The notes: generated by a model from the sequence alone, not told the origin. A stretch of 64,000 nt of DNA from SHVO01 sp050250575 (GCA_050250575.1 JBFWOJ010000019.1:7227-71226); one strand, 5' to 3'. Numbered from the stretch's first letter, positions 33,016 through 41,413 are shown. Numbers and translations are program-made.

Positions 33016-33636
33016 CTACAAACTCAGGAATTGCTCGAACATCTTCATCCCGGAAAGCTGCGACTTCTCGGGGTGGAACTGGCAGGCGAAGACGTTTTCA
33101 CGCTCCAGCGCGGCGACGAACGTCAAGCCGTGCGCGCACAGTCCGCTGGCGCAAGCGGCGGCTTCACCCTCGTTGGGGATGTAATAGCTATGCACGAAAT
33201 AAACGTCGATCGAAGCGCCCATGCCCTGCGTCAGGCGCCCGCGGCCGGTCAGTGCGACCTCGCTCCAGCCGATGTGCGGCACCTTGGGCGCGCCCGGCGT
33301 TTTGGGAAACCCCTTCACCCCGCCGCCGATCCATCCCAGCCCGGCCTCGGCGCCCTCGTCGCTGCCCTCGAACAGGAACTGCATGCCGAGGCAGATACCG
33401 AAGAAGGGTCTGCCGCGATCGTGGACAGCCTCCTTCAAGGCGCGGTCGAGCCCGCGGGACTTCAGCCCGCGCATGCCGGCATCGAAGGATCCCACCCCCG
33501 GAAGGATGATCTTGTCCGCGTCTGCCAGCTCCGCCGGCGCGGCAGCGACCTTCACCTTGGCCTCAAAGCATTCGACGGCGTTTACGACCGAGCGGATGTT
33601 CGCAAGCCCATAGTCGATGATCGCAACCGTCTGCAT
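33016..33636 (-). CDS. HisH-like glutamine amidotransferase (copy 2)
   Basis: The 206-residue protein is a class I glutamine amidotransferase of the HisH family. The catalytic triad is intact: Cys in FFGICLGMQF (near residue 84) and His-Glu in CQFHPEKS (near residue 190). It would release ammonia from glutamine and pass it through its HisF-like partner to the WbpG-type enzyme. The three genes form an unbroken module. Linkage to sugar genes and the altered HisF argue against a role in histidine synthesis. Confidence 0.88.
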   Translation of the reverse strand: MQTVAIIDYGLANIRSVVNAVECFEAKVKVAAAPAELADADKIILPGVGSFDAGMRGLKSRGLDRALKEAVHDRGRPFFGICLGMQFLFEGSDEGAEAGLGWIGGGVKGFPKTPGAPKVPHIGWSEVALTGRGRLTQGMGASIDVYFVHSYYIPNEGEAAACASGLCAHGLTFVAALERENVFACQFHPEKSQLSGMKMFEQFLSL

Positions 33637-33645
33637 CGCGTCCGC

Positions 33646-34944
33646 TTATCGCACGGAGAAGACCGGCTGGATCGGCTTCGTTCCGAGATTTTCAGCAAGG
33701 CGGCCGCCCGCGAGCTCCGCGGCCACGGCCGCAAGGCTCGTGTCGTACGCCGTAAGCACCTGCTCGATATCGCGCGTATCGTGGGCGTAGCACACATTGT
33801 GGCTCGCCGCGATCAACACGCCGTTGCGCAGCATCTCGCGCAGGAACAGCGTCTTGATCGCTTCCTTGCTGGCGCGCGGGTCGTCCTTGAACATCAGCAA
33901 TTTCCACGGCGCAAGGCCGGCGAGGCCGATGACGTGGGCGAGGCCGTGCCTGGCGATGCGCTCCGACGCGCCCGCCGCCAGGCGCTCGCCGGTGTCCCAG
34001 AGCCTCTCGATCACCGGCTCGCGCCGCATCTTGTCGATCACCGCGATCGACGCGGCGAGCGACAGGGTCTCTCCGCCGAAGGTCGAGGAGAAGAAAATCT
34101 CGTTCATCTCAGCCAGAAGATCGGCCCGGCCGACAATGGCGGAGATCGGCATCCCGTTGCCCATGGCTTTACCGAAGCTCGCCAGGTCCGGTGTGACGCC
34201 AAAATGCTCTTGCGCGCCGCCGATGGCATAGCGGAAGCCGGTGATGATTTCGTCGAACACCAGAAGGGCCCCGTGCTTGTGCGCGATGTCCTTGACGCCG
34301 GCAAGGTAACCGTCGGCCGGCGCCGTGGTGTTCATCGGCTCCAGGATCACGGCCGCGAACTCGCCTTTGTGCGCGGCGAGCAGGCGGTCGAGCGCGCCGA
34401 GATCGTTGTAGGGGAATTTGTGGGTCAGCTGGCAAACCGCCGCCGGGATGCCTTTGTTGCGCGTCGTCGAGCCGATGTACCAGTCCTGCCAGCCGTGATA
34501 TCCGCCGACCGCGATGCGGTCGCGGCCGGTATGCGCCCGGGCGATGCGCACCGCCGCCGAAGTGGCGTCGGTGCCGTTCTTGCCGAACCGCACCGCCTGC
34601 GCGCACGGAATGATCTCGACCAGGCGCTCCGCCAGCTGCGTCTCCAGCTCGGTCGCGAGGCTGAACGAGATGCCGCGGGACAATTGATCGGTGATCGCCC
34701 GGTCGACGTCGGGATCGCAATAGCCGAGAACCACCGGCAACAGGCCGCACACCAGATCGACGTATTCGTTGCCGTCCACGTCCCACACGCGCCCGCCGCG
34801 GCCGCGCTCCAGGAACAACGGCGCCGCGTTCTCCGGATACTGGATATGGCTCTTGCTGAAGGTCTGCGAGGCGAGGGGTATGACCTTGAGGGCGCGGTCG
34901 AACAGCTGTTTGCTGCGGTGATAACGGTTGAGCGGCTTGTCCAT
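33646..34944 (-). CDS. Class III aminotransferase (glutamate-1-semialdehyde aminomutase-like)
   Basis: The 432-residue PLP enzyme has the class III features: FGKNGTDATSAAVRIAR, the YHGWQDWY region, FDEIITGFR (Asp binding the PLP pyridine) and ASFGKAMGNGMP with the PLP Lys. It most resembles glutamate-1-semialdehyde aminomutase, but the setting in a sugar locus makes haem synthesis unlikely. It may add an amino group to a keto- or aldo-sugar, or to a sugar-linked acid. It lies between the HisH-like and cytidylyltransferase genes with gaps of 9 and 3 bases, so it is part of the operon. The DegT-type aminotransferases usual in nonulosonate loci are absent. Confidence 0.83.
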   Translation of the reverse strand: MDKPLNRYHRSKQLFDRALKVIPLASQTFSKSHIQYPENAAPLFLERGRGGRVWDVDGNEYVDLVCGLLPVVLGYCDPDVDRAITDQLSRGISFSLATELETQLAERLVEIIPCAQAVRFGKNGTDATSAAVRIARAHTGRDRIAVGGYHGWQDWYIGSTTRNKGIPAAVCQLTHKFPYNDLGALDRLLAAHKGEFAAVILEPMNTTAPADGYLAGVKDIAHKHGALLVFDEIITGFRYAIGGAQEHFGVTPDLASFGKAMGNGMPISAIVGRADLLAEMNEIFFSSTFGGETLSLAASIAVIDKMRREPVIERLWDTGERLAAGASERIARHGLAHVIGLAGLAPWKLLMFKDDPRASKEAIKTLFLREMLRNGVLIAASHNVCYAHDTRDIEQVLTAYDTSLAAVAAELAGGRLAENLGTKPIQPVFSVR

Positions 34945-34947
34945 GGT

Positions 34948-35670
34948 TCAACCTTTGACGTAAACGTGGGTCGGATCCGCGGGAACGAGACCGGTGCCGG
35001 CGGCCAGCACACGCAGGATGTCCAGGTCCTCGATGGTATCGACGTCGATCGAGCGAATGCGCGGCATCAGGTGCGCGCGCAGGCCCGGTCCGTAAAAACT
35101 CTTCTGGCGCAGGAACGCTGGCACGGCGACGGCGTAGGTGCTGCCGTTGTCCACGCACAGCCGGCCCAGCGCGTCCGCGCGTTTGTTGACGAGGTCCGGC
35201 CACATGGGCTCGAGCGTCTGGTCGGCGTTCATCCGCAGCGCCTGGTGCGGCGGCATGTCGTAGTCGGTGGCCGCGAGGGCGAAGTCGCATACGCCCGGAT
35301 GGAGCAGCGAAACCGTCGCGCGGATATCGCTCGCCAGGCGCAAGGGGCTCGTGGCGTAAAGCACCGCAAAGGCGTCGTGACTTCGTCCGGCTGCGCGCTC
35401 GCGCTCCAGGAAATCGGCGCACACGTCGGCGACCCGCGCGGTATCCGAAGCCAGGTCGTTCGGCCGCATGGAGACCTCCGCGCCGTATTTCTCGGCGACC
35501 GCGGCGATCTCCTCATCCTCGGTGGAGACGATGACGCGTTCGAACATCTCCGACTTGTTCGCCGCCGCGATGGTGTAGGCCATGATCGGGTGGCCGTGAA
35601 AATCGGCGAGATTCTTGCGCGGGAGGCGTTTGGAGCCGCCGCGAGCCGGGATCAGGGCAAAGCGCAGCAT
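34948..35670 (-). CDS. CMP-sugar (nonulosonate-type) cytidylyltransferase
   Basis: The 240-residue protein carries the PARGGSKRLPRKNL CTP-binding motif at the start, VIVSTEDEEIAAVAEKYGA, and the metal-binding SIDVDTIEDLDI near the end, matching NeuA/PseF/LegF enzymes. It activates a nine-carbon acidic sugar as its CMP derivative in the cytosol. The gene is four bases after the NeuB-like gene. Which nonulosonate is the substrate cannot be fixed from sequence; PseF-like is the closest look. Confidence 0.9.
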   Translation of the reverse strand: MLRFALIPARGGSKRLPRKNLADFHGHPIMAYTIAAANKSEMFERVIVSTEDEEIAAVAEKYGAEVSMRPNDLASDTARVADVCADFLERERAAGRSHDAFAVLYATSPLRLASDIRATVSLLHPGVCDFALAATDYDMPPHQALRMNADQTLEPMWPDLVNKRADALGRLCVDNGSTYAVAVPAFLRQKSFYGPGLRAHLMPRIRSIDVDTIEDLDILRVLAAGTGLVPADPTHVYVKG

Positions 35671-35674
35671 CGCA

Positions 35675-36736
35675 CTACTCGAGATTCTCGAGCTCGAGGC
35701 GGTGGCCGGCGGGGAGATCGGTGCGGAACTTGCGCTCGAGGAGGGTCTCGTACTGGTCCGGACGCAATCCGAATCCGGGACGGCGGAACTCGACTGGCGC
35801 CGACTTCAGGCTTTGACCCGCCTTGACGGGTCCGGCCAGGAACACGCTGCGGCGGATCGCGCGGCGGCGTTCGAGCTCATGCGGCGTCAGGATCCGGCGC
35901 GTGTACCCCATCGCGTTTTCCACGTCGCGGATCGCCTGCACGAAACGCGTCATGTCCCCAGGTTCCAGCGAAAAGATATGCTCTACGCTCCGCGTGGTGC
36001 GGTCGGTGGTGATCGTCTTTTCGACGAGGTTGGCGCCCATGGCGACCGCCGCCACGTCGAGGTCCCAACCCGGCGTGTGATCGGAGTAGGCCACGGGAAA
36101 TGGGAACATGCGCTTCAACGTCAGGATGATGCGCAGGTTCACGCTTTCGAGGCGCGCGGGGTAGCCCGTCGGGCATTGGTGGATGATGATGTTGTTGTTG
36201 CCTTCGGCGCGGATCGCGTCGACGGCGATCTCGATTTCACCCAGGGTGGCGTTCCCGGTGTCGAGCTGCAGGCACATATTGGTGCGCGCGGCGCGCCGGA
36301 TCAGGGGCAGGTGATTGACGTCGGCGGAGGCGATCTTGATCGAATGACAGCCCAGCTCGACCAGAAGATCGATCTCTTCCTCAAAGCCGATGGTGGCGAA
36401 GAACGCGACGCCGAGTTGATCGCAATGGCTTTTCAGCTTGCGCCATTCGTCACGTGAGAGCGCGCGCCGCTTGAGGATATCGTACAGCGGTTCGGATACC
36501 GTCTCCGTTCTTCCCGTCGCCCTGTCCACCAGGACGTCGTAGGAGAACAACTGCTTCTTGTCGGCCACCAGCCGGTCGGGATCGATGATCTGGAATTTCA
36601 CCGCGTCGGCGCCCGCCTTGGCCGCTAGGGTGACCAGATGCATCGCGGACGCAAGAGAACTGTGCGTTGCGCCCGCTTCATAAGTGATGAAGCACGGTTG
36701 CCCGTCGCCGACGATCCTGTCTCCGAATTTGACCAT
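35675..36736 (-). CDS. NeuB-family sugar synthase with an altered metal site
   Basis: The 353-residue protein has the NeuB barrel and a C-terminal SAF (antifreeze-like) domain (about residues 290-345). NeuB enzymes condense phosphoenolpyruvate with a six-carbon amino sugar to give nonulosonic acids. Typical segments are AGADAVKFQ, SIKIASADVNHLPLI, QCPTGYPA and VAYSDHTPG, where the first metal His is kept. The second metal His of the EKHF segment is Thr here (VEKTITTDR), exactly 21 residues later. GVAFFATIGFEEEI matches the family. The 110-base gap to the upstream HisF-like gene may hold a second promoter. Confidence 0.87.
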   Translation of the reverse strand: MVKFGDRIVGDGQPCFITYEAGATHSSLASAMHLVTLAAKAGADAVKFQIIDPDRLVADKKQLFSYDVLVDRATGRTETVSEPLYDILKRRALSRDEWRKLKSHCDQLGVAFFATIGFEEEIDLLVELGCHSIKIASADVNHLPLIRRAARTNMCLQLDTGNATLGEIEIAVDAIRAEGNNNIIIHQCPTGYPARLESVNLRIILTLKRMFPFPVAYSDHTPGWDLDVAAVAMGANLVEKTITTDRTTRSVEHIFSLEPGDMTRFVQAIRDVENAMGYTRRILTPHELERRRAIRRSVFLAGPVKAGQSLKSAPVEFRRPGFGLRPDQYETLLERKFRTDLPAGHRLELENLE

Positions 36737-36846
36737 ACCGCAGTCCCGTTTTGGGTTCGCAGATACTTAGCTCGATAATTCCTGTAAAACCAGCGATTTA
36801 CCGCTGGTCTTTGCTCGCTGAACGCCTTTTAACGCGGGCCCGCCGG

Positions 36847-37602
36847 TCAAATCCGCACCGCATGCCCGGCGCCCGACAGGAAGCGCTTCACCTTGATGAT
36901 GTTATTGTCCGAAAAGACGAGAAGGGTTCCGAGGGCGACCGCTTCCACCCCGGCGGTCATGGCCTCGTCGAGCTGGTCGAGGGATCCGGCGCCGCCCTCC
37001 AAGATGATCGGCACGTCGACGAGCTCTGCGGCCTCCTTCAGGAGCGCCGAATCAAGCCCGGTGCGGCGGCCCTCCCGGTCCACGGCCATCAGGCGGATTT
37101 CACCCGCGCCGCGCGCCACGCCTTCTTTCATCCACTCCTGCCAGCGCCGCGCCGGCGCCGGCTTGCCGGTCCTGTGATCGTAAAGCGCCCGCGTCTGTCC
37201 GGCGCGGGTCACGTCTATCCCCAGCACCACCGCCTGGCGTCCGAACACGTGCGCCAGCTCCGCGATCAGCTCCGGCCGGTCGAGCGCGGTCGAGGTGACG
37301 CAGATCTTGTCGGCGCCATGCTCCATGCAGGCATGGGCGCGCTCGACCGAATTGATTCCCCCGCCGACGGTCAGCGGCATCGAACATTCCTTGGCCACCA
37401 CCGCGACCGAGGCGTAATCCGGCGCGCGGTTTTGGCGCGAGGCCTCGATGTCGAGCAGCAGAAGCTCGTCGGCGCCCTGGGCGTTATAGACTCGCGCCGT
37501 GGTCGCCGGATTGCCCGCGTCGCGCCATGCGGCGTAGCCGACGCCTTTGACCAGGCGTCCGTTCCTCAGCAGCAAGCTCGGGATGACGCGCCGGGTCAGC
37601 AT
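36847..37602 (-). CDS. HisF-like partner (copy 1)
   Basis: The 251-residue TIM-barrel protein is a HisF homologue with Leu instead of catalytic Asp11 (RVIPSLLLRNGRLVKG) while the Asp130 position is kept (VVLGIDVTRAG). This is the same alteration as in copy 2, although the two proteins differ widely elsewhere. ATG 37602 overlaps the stop of the HisH-like gene by one base (TAATG). It should pass ammonia from HisH copy 1 to the amidotransferase at 38246. Confidence 0.86.
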   Translation of the reverse strand: MLTRRVIPSLLLRNGRLVKGVGYAAWRDAGNPATTARVYNAQGADELLLLDIEASRQNRAPDYASVAVVAKECSMPLTVGGGINSVERAHACMEHGADKICVTSTALDRPELIAELAHVFGRQAVVLGIDVTRAGQTRALYDHRTGKPAPARRWQEWMKEGVARGAGEIRLMAVDREGRRTGLDSALLKEAAELVDVPIILEGGAGSLDQLDEAMTAGVEAVALGTLLVFSDNNIIKVKRFLSGAGHAVRI

Positions 37603-38228
37603 TACGGCGTCCACTTGAGGAAGGCTTCGATCAGGCGCTGGCCGTTGAGCTGGCTTTTTTCCGGGTGGAACTGCGTCGCGAACACGGGACCCCGCAGCAC
37701 CGCGGCGACGATCGGGGCGAAGTAGTCGGTCGTGGCGGCGACCCCGTCGCGGTCGTCGGTGGACAGCGCGAAGGTATGACAGAAGTAGAATTCGCGCTTG
37801 CCGCGCACCTCCTGGAAAAAGGGCTCGGCCTTTTCTTCGACCGTCACCTGGTTCCATCCCATGTGCGGGACGCGCGCTGCTTTGGGAACCAGCTGATGGA
37901 GGTCGACGACGTCGCCGGCGAACCAGCCCAGCCCTTGCGATTCTCCTTCTTCGTGGCACCGCTCGGCCAGCATCTGCAGGCCTAGGCAGATGCCGAGCAG
38001 GGGCCTTGCGCGCTCGTGCACGTATTCGTTCAGCGCCTGGTCGAGATGGCGCGCGCGCAGGCTCGCCAGTGCGGTTCGCGCGCAGCCGACGCCCGGCAGC
38101 ACCAGGCGGTCGGCGGCCAGCACGTCTTCCGGCGTGCGCGCCATGTGCGGGCTCGCCCCCGCCATCAGCAAGGCATTGCGGACCGAGCTGTTGTTTCCCG
38201 CGCCGTAGTCGACGATGCCGACGTTCAT
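37602..38228 (-). CDS. HisH-like glutamine amidotransferase (copy 1)
   Basis: The 208-residue protein starts MNVGIVDYGAGNNSSVRNAL and has an intact triad: Cys in LLGICLGLQM and His-Glu in TQFHPEKS. It would supply ammonia for copy 1 of the amidination module. It is 17 bases after the amidotransferase gene and overlaps the HisF-like gene by one base. Gene order within this trio (amidotransferase, HisH, HisF) differs from copy 2 (HisH, HisF, amidotransferase), so the trios are probably separate acquisitions rather than a recent tandem duplication. Confidence 0.87.
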   Translation of the reverse strand: MNVGIVDYGAGNNSSVRNALLMAGASPHMARTPEDVLAADRLVLPGVGCARTALASLRARHLDQALNEYVHERARPLLGICLGLQMLAERCHEEGESQGLGWFAGDVVDLHQLVPKAARVPHMGWNQVTVEEKAEPFFQEVRGKREFYFCHTFALSTDDRDGVAATTDYFAPIVAAVLRGPVFATQFHPEKSQLNGQRLIEAFLKWTP

Positions 38229-38245
38229 GTCGATGTCATGCGGCG

Positions 38246-39424
38246 CTAATCAGCGCTTTCCTTCGCGCTGCCGCTGATGCGGCTCCATTTCTCGAAGTCG
38301 GCCGGGCGCCAGTCGGTGCGTCGCACCTCGGCGGCCTCGGGCATGACATGGGGCGCGACCACGTGCGGCCGCACGAGGTCCATGAACTCGTTCTCGCTCA
38401 TGTCCAGGTACTTGAGGAAGATGTCCAGCGCCGCCGGCCGGCGGCCGTCGTACTCCTCCACCAGCTCCTGCGCCTTCTCGCGCGACAGCCGGCCGTTGCG
38501 GATGTCGATCGACGCCAGGTGCGTGGTGCGGCCAAATCCCCTCTTCAGGAACTTGATGTAGTCGCGCACGCCCTGCATGAAGCATTCGATCTTCTCGTAG
38601 TCGTATTCCGGCGGCACGCCTTCGACCTGGTCGCCCTGCCAATCCAGTTCATCCTTTATGATCTGGACCTGCTGCTTCACGTCCCAGGGAATATAAGTGC
38701 CGAGCAGGATCGATTTCGTCCCGTTCTTCTTCAAGGCTTCGGCCGGAGGGTAGGTGTAGGGCTTGAGCTCGCGTTTGGTCACCGGGACGTCCGACACGGT
38801 ATCGTCCAGCATGCCGAGCATGTCCTCGGCGTTGATGCCGAGGTTGACGAAGGCGTTGAAGCGCCGCTCGTCGACCTCTTCGATCTCTTCATAGGTATAG
38901 AACGAAGCGTACTCGCCCGTCGGCTCGCCCCAGATCAGCAGCGGGATGTTCTGCCAAAGCGACACCCACATCGGGTAGCTGAAGATGCCCGTGTGGCAGT
39001 GCCAGCAGAAATCGCCGCGGCGCTTCAGGCTTTCGTACATCAGCTTGCGCACGACTTGGAAATTCGGCGTGAAGTGGTGCACGTCCACGCCCAGCTTGCG
39101 GAAGGTCTTGTGCGAATTCTCCTGCACCGTCGGGCGCAGGAAACCATGGTCGAAACGCACGACCAGCGGATTGAGCTTCTTCACCTTCACCAGGTACCAC
39201 AGGGTGAAGGTCGAATCCTTTCCGCCCGAGAACGGCACGATGCAGTCGTAGTCGTACTTCCCGCGGTACATCTCGATGATGCGGTCGAATTCCTTGCCGC
39301 GCGACTCCCAGTCGATCTTGGTATGCTTGAAATCGACCTGTTTGCAGACCGAGCAGGAGCCCGACTTGTCGAAGATCAGGGATTCCGCGGTTTCCGGCAT
39401 TACGCACCGGGTGCACATCTTCAT
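38246..39424 (-). CDS. N-acetyl sugar amidotransferase, WbpG-type (copy 1)
   Basis: The 392-residue protein has MCTRCVMPE ... GSCSVCKQ (zinc Cys cluster) and the PP-loop PFSGGKDST near residue 72, the family hallmark. ATG 39424 fits the family start; the frame is open upstream but the sequence is unrelated. It is the first gene of the minus-strand sugar locus. Its sequence differs clearly from copy 2, for example in HFTPNFQVVRKLMYESLKRR, so it may act on a different sugar or position. It is divergent from the TPR glycosyltransferase, with a 9-bp inverted repeat in the gap. Confidence 0.88.
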   Translation of the reverse strand: MKMCTRCVMPETAESLIFDKSGSCSVCKQVDFKHTKIDWESRGKEFDRIIEMYRGKYDYDCIVPFSGGKDSTFTLWYLVKVKKLNPLVVRFDHGFLRPTVQENSHKTFRKLGVDVHHFTPNFQVVRKLMYESLKRRGDFCWHCHTGIFSYPMWVSLWQNIPLLIWGEPTGEYASFYTYEEIEEVDERRFNAFVNLGINAEDMLGMLDDTVSDVPVTKRELKPYTYPPAEALKKNGTKSILLGTYIPWDVKQQVQIIKDELDWQGDQVEGVPPEYDYEKIECFMQGVRDYIKFLKRGFGRTTHLASIDIRNGRLSREKAQELVEEYDGRRPAALDIFLKYLDMSENEFMDLVRPHVVAPHVMPEAAEVRRTDWRPADFEKWSRISGSAKESAD

Positions 39425-39513
39425 CGCCCAGTCTCCAATCCTAAAGGCTTGTCCCCCCGGAAGCGCCGATCGCCGGCTCCGGTCGTCGCGACGGCCCACA
39501 CGACGTCCGTCTT

Positions 39514-39539
39514 ACGGCCTTTTTTTATCCAAAGGCCGT
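39514..39539. repeat. 9-bp perfect inverted repeat in the divergent promoter region
   Basis: ACGGCCTTT (39514-39522) and AAAGGCCGT (39531-39539) are exact reverse complements around TTTTATCC. The site lies between the first gene of the sugar operon (start 39424) and the TPR glycosyltransferase gene (start 39683). It could be an operator or a hairpin in a leader RNA. The AT-rich words just to its right (CATAAAATTATTGAT) are likely promoter sequence for 39683. Confidence 0.6.
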
Positions 39540-39682
39540 GGGGATTCCTCATAAAATTATTGATTACTCCCCGCGGCCGGGACGCGCCGGCGCCTTTGGA
39601 ATGGCTGGCCCGCCGGGCGCTGCCCCGCTATATACGCCCCAGCGCGCACCGGTACGAGCAGCCCTCCTACTTATATATGTAA

Positions 39683-41413
39683 ATGTCTGAAAACATAGAC
39701 TCCCGGTTGGACCCCCAGCGCATTCTCGCGCAGGCGCAGGCAGCCTTTGACCGGGGCGATCTGGCGCAAGCCGGCGCGCTTGTGCGCCAGGTGCTGGATG
39801 TGCACCCCAACGACGCCGGACTGACCCATATCCTGGGGGTCATTGCCCATCGCCAGAACGACCTCGCGGAGGCCGAACGGCTGCTGCAAAGGGCGATCAA
39901 GCTCGGGCATGGGAAGGACAGTTTCCTGTTGCTGGCCAAGATCTACGAAAGCGTCGGGCGGGATGATCGCGCCCTCGGCTTGTATGAAGATGTGCTCCGG
40001 GCGCTGCCGAACGATTATCCAACCTGGCTCGGACTCGGCGGCGTCAAGGAACGCCTCGGCGACAAGCCCGGCGCGCGTGCGGCCTACCAGAAAGCCGTCG
40101 ATCTGAAACCGGCCTCGTTTGAACCGCTCAAAAAATACACCGATCTCATTTGGAACGAGGAGCCGGGCGAGGCGGTCGCGCTCATCGGCAAATTCCTCGA
40201 AGGTGTCGGGGATATCGACACCCGGGCTAAGATCCTCTTGACCTATGTATCTCAGGTCGAGCAGTGGGAACGTATCCGGGCGGGGCTCATGCCTTATCAT
40301 TGCACCCGCATGGACGAGCTGTTCTTTCACTACGCCGCGCCGGTGCTCGACGAGTTGGAGGCGGCGCAGCGGACCCGGCTCGCGGCCGATCCGAACAGCG
40401 TCTCAGCCACCAACGGTCTCGCCACGGCGCGCTTTTGCCGCGACGACCGCCATACCGCCGAAAAACTGTTCCACGCCTTTCCCGACAAGATCGCCGGGCA
40501 TGTCCTCGACACCATTCGGTTTTCGCCCGGCTTTCATGACCGGCTGCGCAGCGCGCCCGACTCCGAGTTGTTCAAGGGCTTGCCGCCCCTGAACACCGTA
40601 ACCGCGCCGGTGCCTGACCCCTCGGGTGTGCTCTTCCTATCGTGCGACGGCAAATACCTCGACATGTTCGCCTTGCCGATGGTGATCTCCCTGCGCGAGA
40701 ACGCACCTGCGACGCCGGTACATATCCATGTCATGGACGCCTCGCCTCAGACCGTCGACAACACCGTACGGCTGATCGAGAAACTGGCGCCACTGCGTAT
40801 TGCGCTCTCGGTGGAGAATCCCGGTCTCGGCGGAGGCAAGAATCAGCCCGCGCGGAATTACTATCACGCCATCCGGTTCATCCGGCTGTACGAGCAGGCG
40901 AAGGTCTATCGTTGTCCTTTATGGATGGCCGACGTCGACGCGGTCGTGAACCGCGATCTCGCGCCTTTGTTCGCCGGCATGGGTGACCATGACGTTGCGA
41001 TGCGCGTCCGGCCCGGACGGACCGAGCCGTGGAACCAATTCAACGCCAGTCTCGTCGGCTTCGCGCCGGGCGAACGTAGCCTGGCCTATCTGCGCCAGAC
41101 CGCGATGTACCTGGCGCACTTCTTCCAGCAGGACGGATTGCGGTGGGGCATCGACCAGCTCGCCATGTACGCCGTGTGGGCGGATATGCGCGATCGGGGG
41201 GAGGCGCCCTCCGTGAAACTCCTCGACGACCGCTCGGTGGATTACTTCCAGACGCCCGAGGGCTTCATCTGGTGCAACTCGGGTGTGAAGAAATTCTGGC
41301 ATTTGCGCCAGCTCGAGAAGGGCGGCGACACGGCCTCCTTCGGCGACAATAGATACGTCCCGGTGTTCGAAAAATACTGGCGTGCGCTCCAGGCGCTGCG
41401 GACGCAGGGCTAG
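39683..41413 (+). CDS. TPR-repeat protein fused to a GT-A-like glycosyltransferase domain
   Basis: The 576-residue protein has about four N-terminal TPR units (about residues 10-150, for example GDLAQAGALVRQVLDVHPND and DLAEAERLLQRAIKLG). A C-terminal domain (from about residue 310) reads VLFLSCDGKYLDMFALPMV ... LWMADVDAVV with a DxD-type metal motif, like GT-A enzymes. TPR-glycosyltransferase fusions commonly glycosylate proteins (such as flagellins) or surface polymers. It is encoded divergently from the CMP-sugar locus, so it is a candidate transferase in the same system, but its donor is unproven; a GT-A fold more often uses UDP/GDP donors than CMP ones. Confidence 0.75.
   Translation: MSENIDSRLDPQRILAQAQAAFDRGDLAQAGALVRQVLDVHPNDAGLTHILGVIAHRQNDLAEAERLLQRAIKLGHGKDSFLLLAKIYESVGRDDRALGLYEDVLRALPNDYPTWLGLGGVKERLGDKPGARAAYQKAVDLKPASFEPLKKYTDLIWNEEPGEAVALIGKFLEGVGDIDTRAKILLTYVSQVEQWERIRAGLMPYHCTRMDELFFHYAAPVLDELEAAQRTRLAADPNSVSATNGLATARFCRDDRHTAEKLFHAFPDKIAGHVLDTIRFSPGFHDRLRSAPDSELFKGLPPLNTVTAPVPDPSGVLFLSCDGKYLDMFALPMVISLRENAPATPVHIHVMDASPQTVDNTVRLIEKLAPLRIALSVENPGLGGGKNQPARNYYHAIRFIRLYEQAKVYRCPLWMADVDAVVNRDLAPLFAGMGDHDVAMRVRPGRTEPWNQFNASLVGFAPGERSLAYLRQTAMYLAHFFQQDGLRWGIDQLAMYAVWADMRDRGEAPSVKLLDDRSVDYFQTPEGFIWCNSGVKKFWHLRQLEKGGDTASFGDNRYVPVFEKYWRALQALRTQG

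Noticed and set aside
32200..33636. hisF and hisH of histidine biosynthesis
   Set aside because: Asp11 is missing in the HisF-like protein, two such pairs are beside sugar amidotransferases, and no other his gene is present.
33646..34944. hemL (glutamate-1-semialdehyde aminomutase) of haem synthesis
   Set aside because: Alphaproteobacteria usually make 5-aminolevulinate with HemA (ALA synthase), and the gene is embedded in a CMP-sugar operon; the resemblance is to the fold class.
30892..35826. A plus-strand open frame of 1,644 codons antisense to the sugar locus
   Set aside because: It lies opposite six genes with clear family motifs, has no domains or ribosome site, and such frames arise from codon bias in high-GC DNA.
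27166..41413. Prophage or genomic island with integration marks
   Set aside because: No integrase, transposase, flanking tRNA or direct repeat was found at the edges, so island status cannot be claimed from this sequence.
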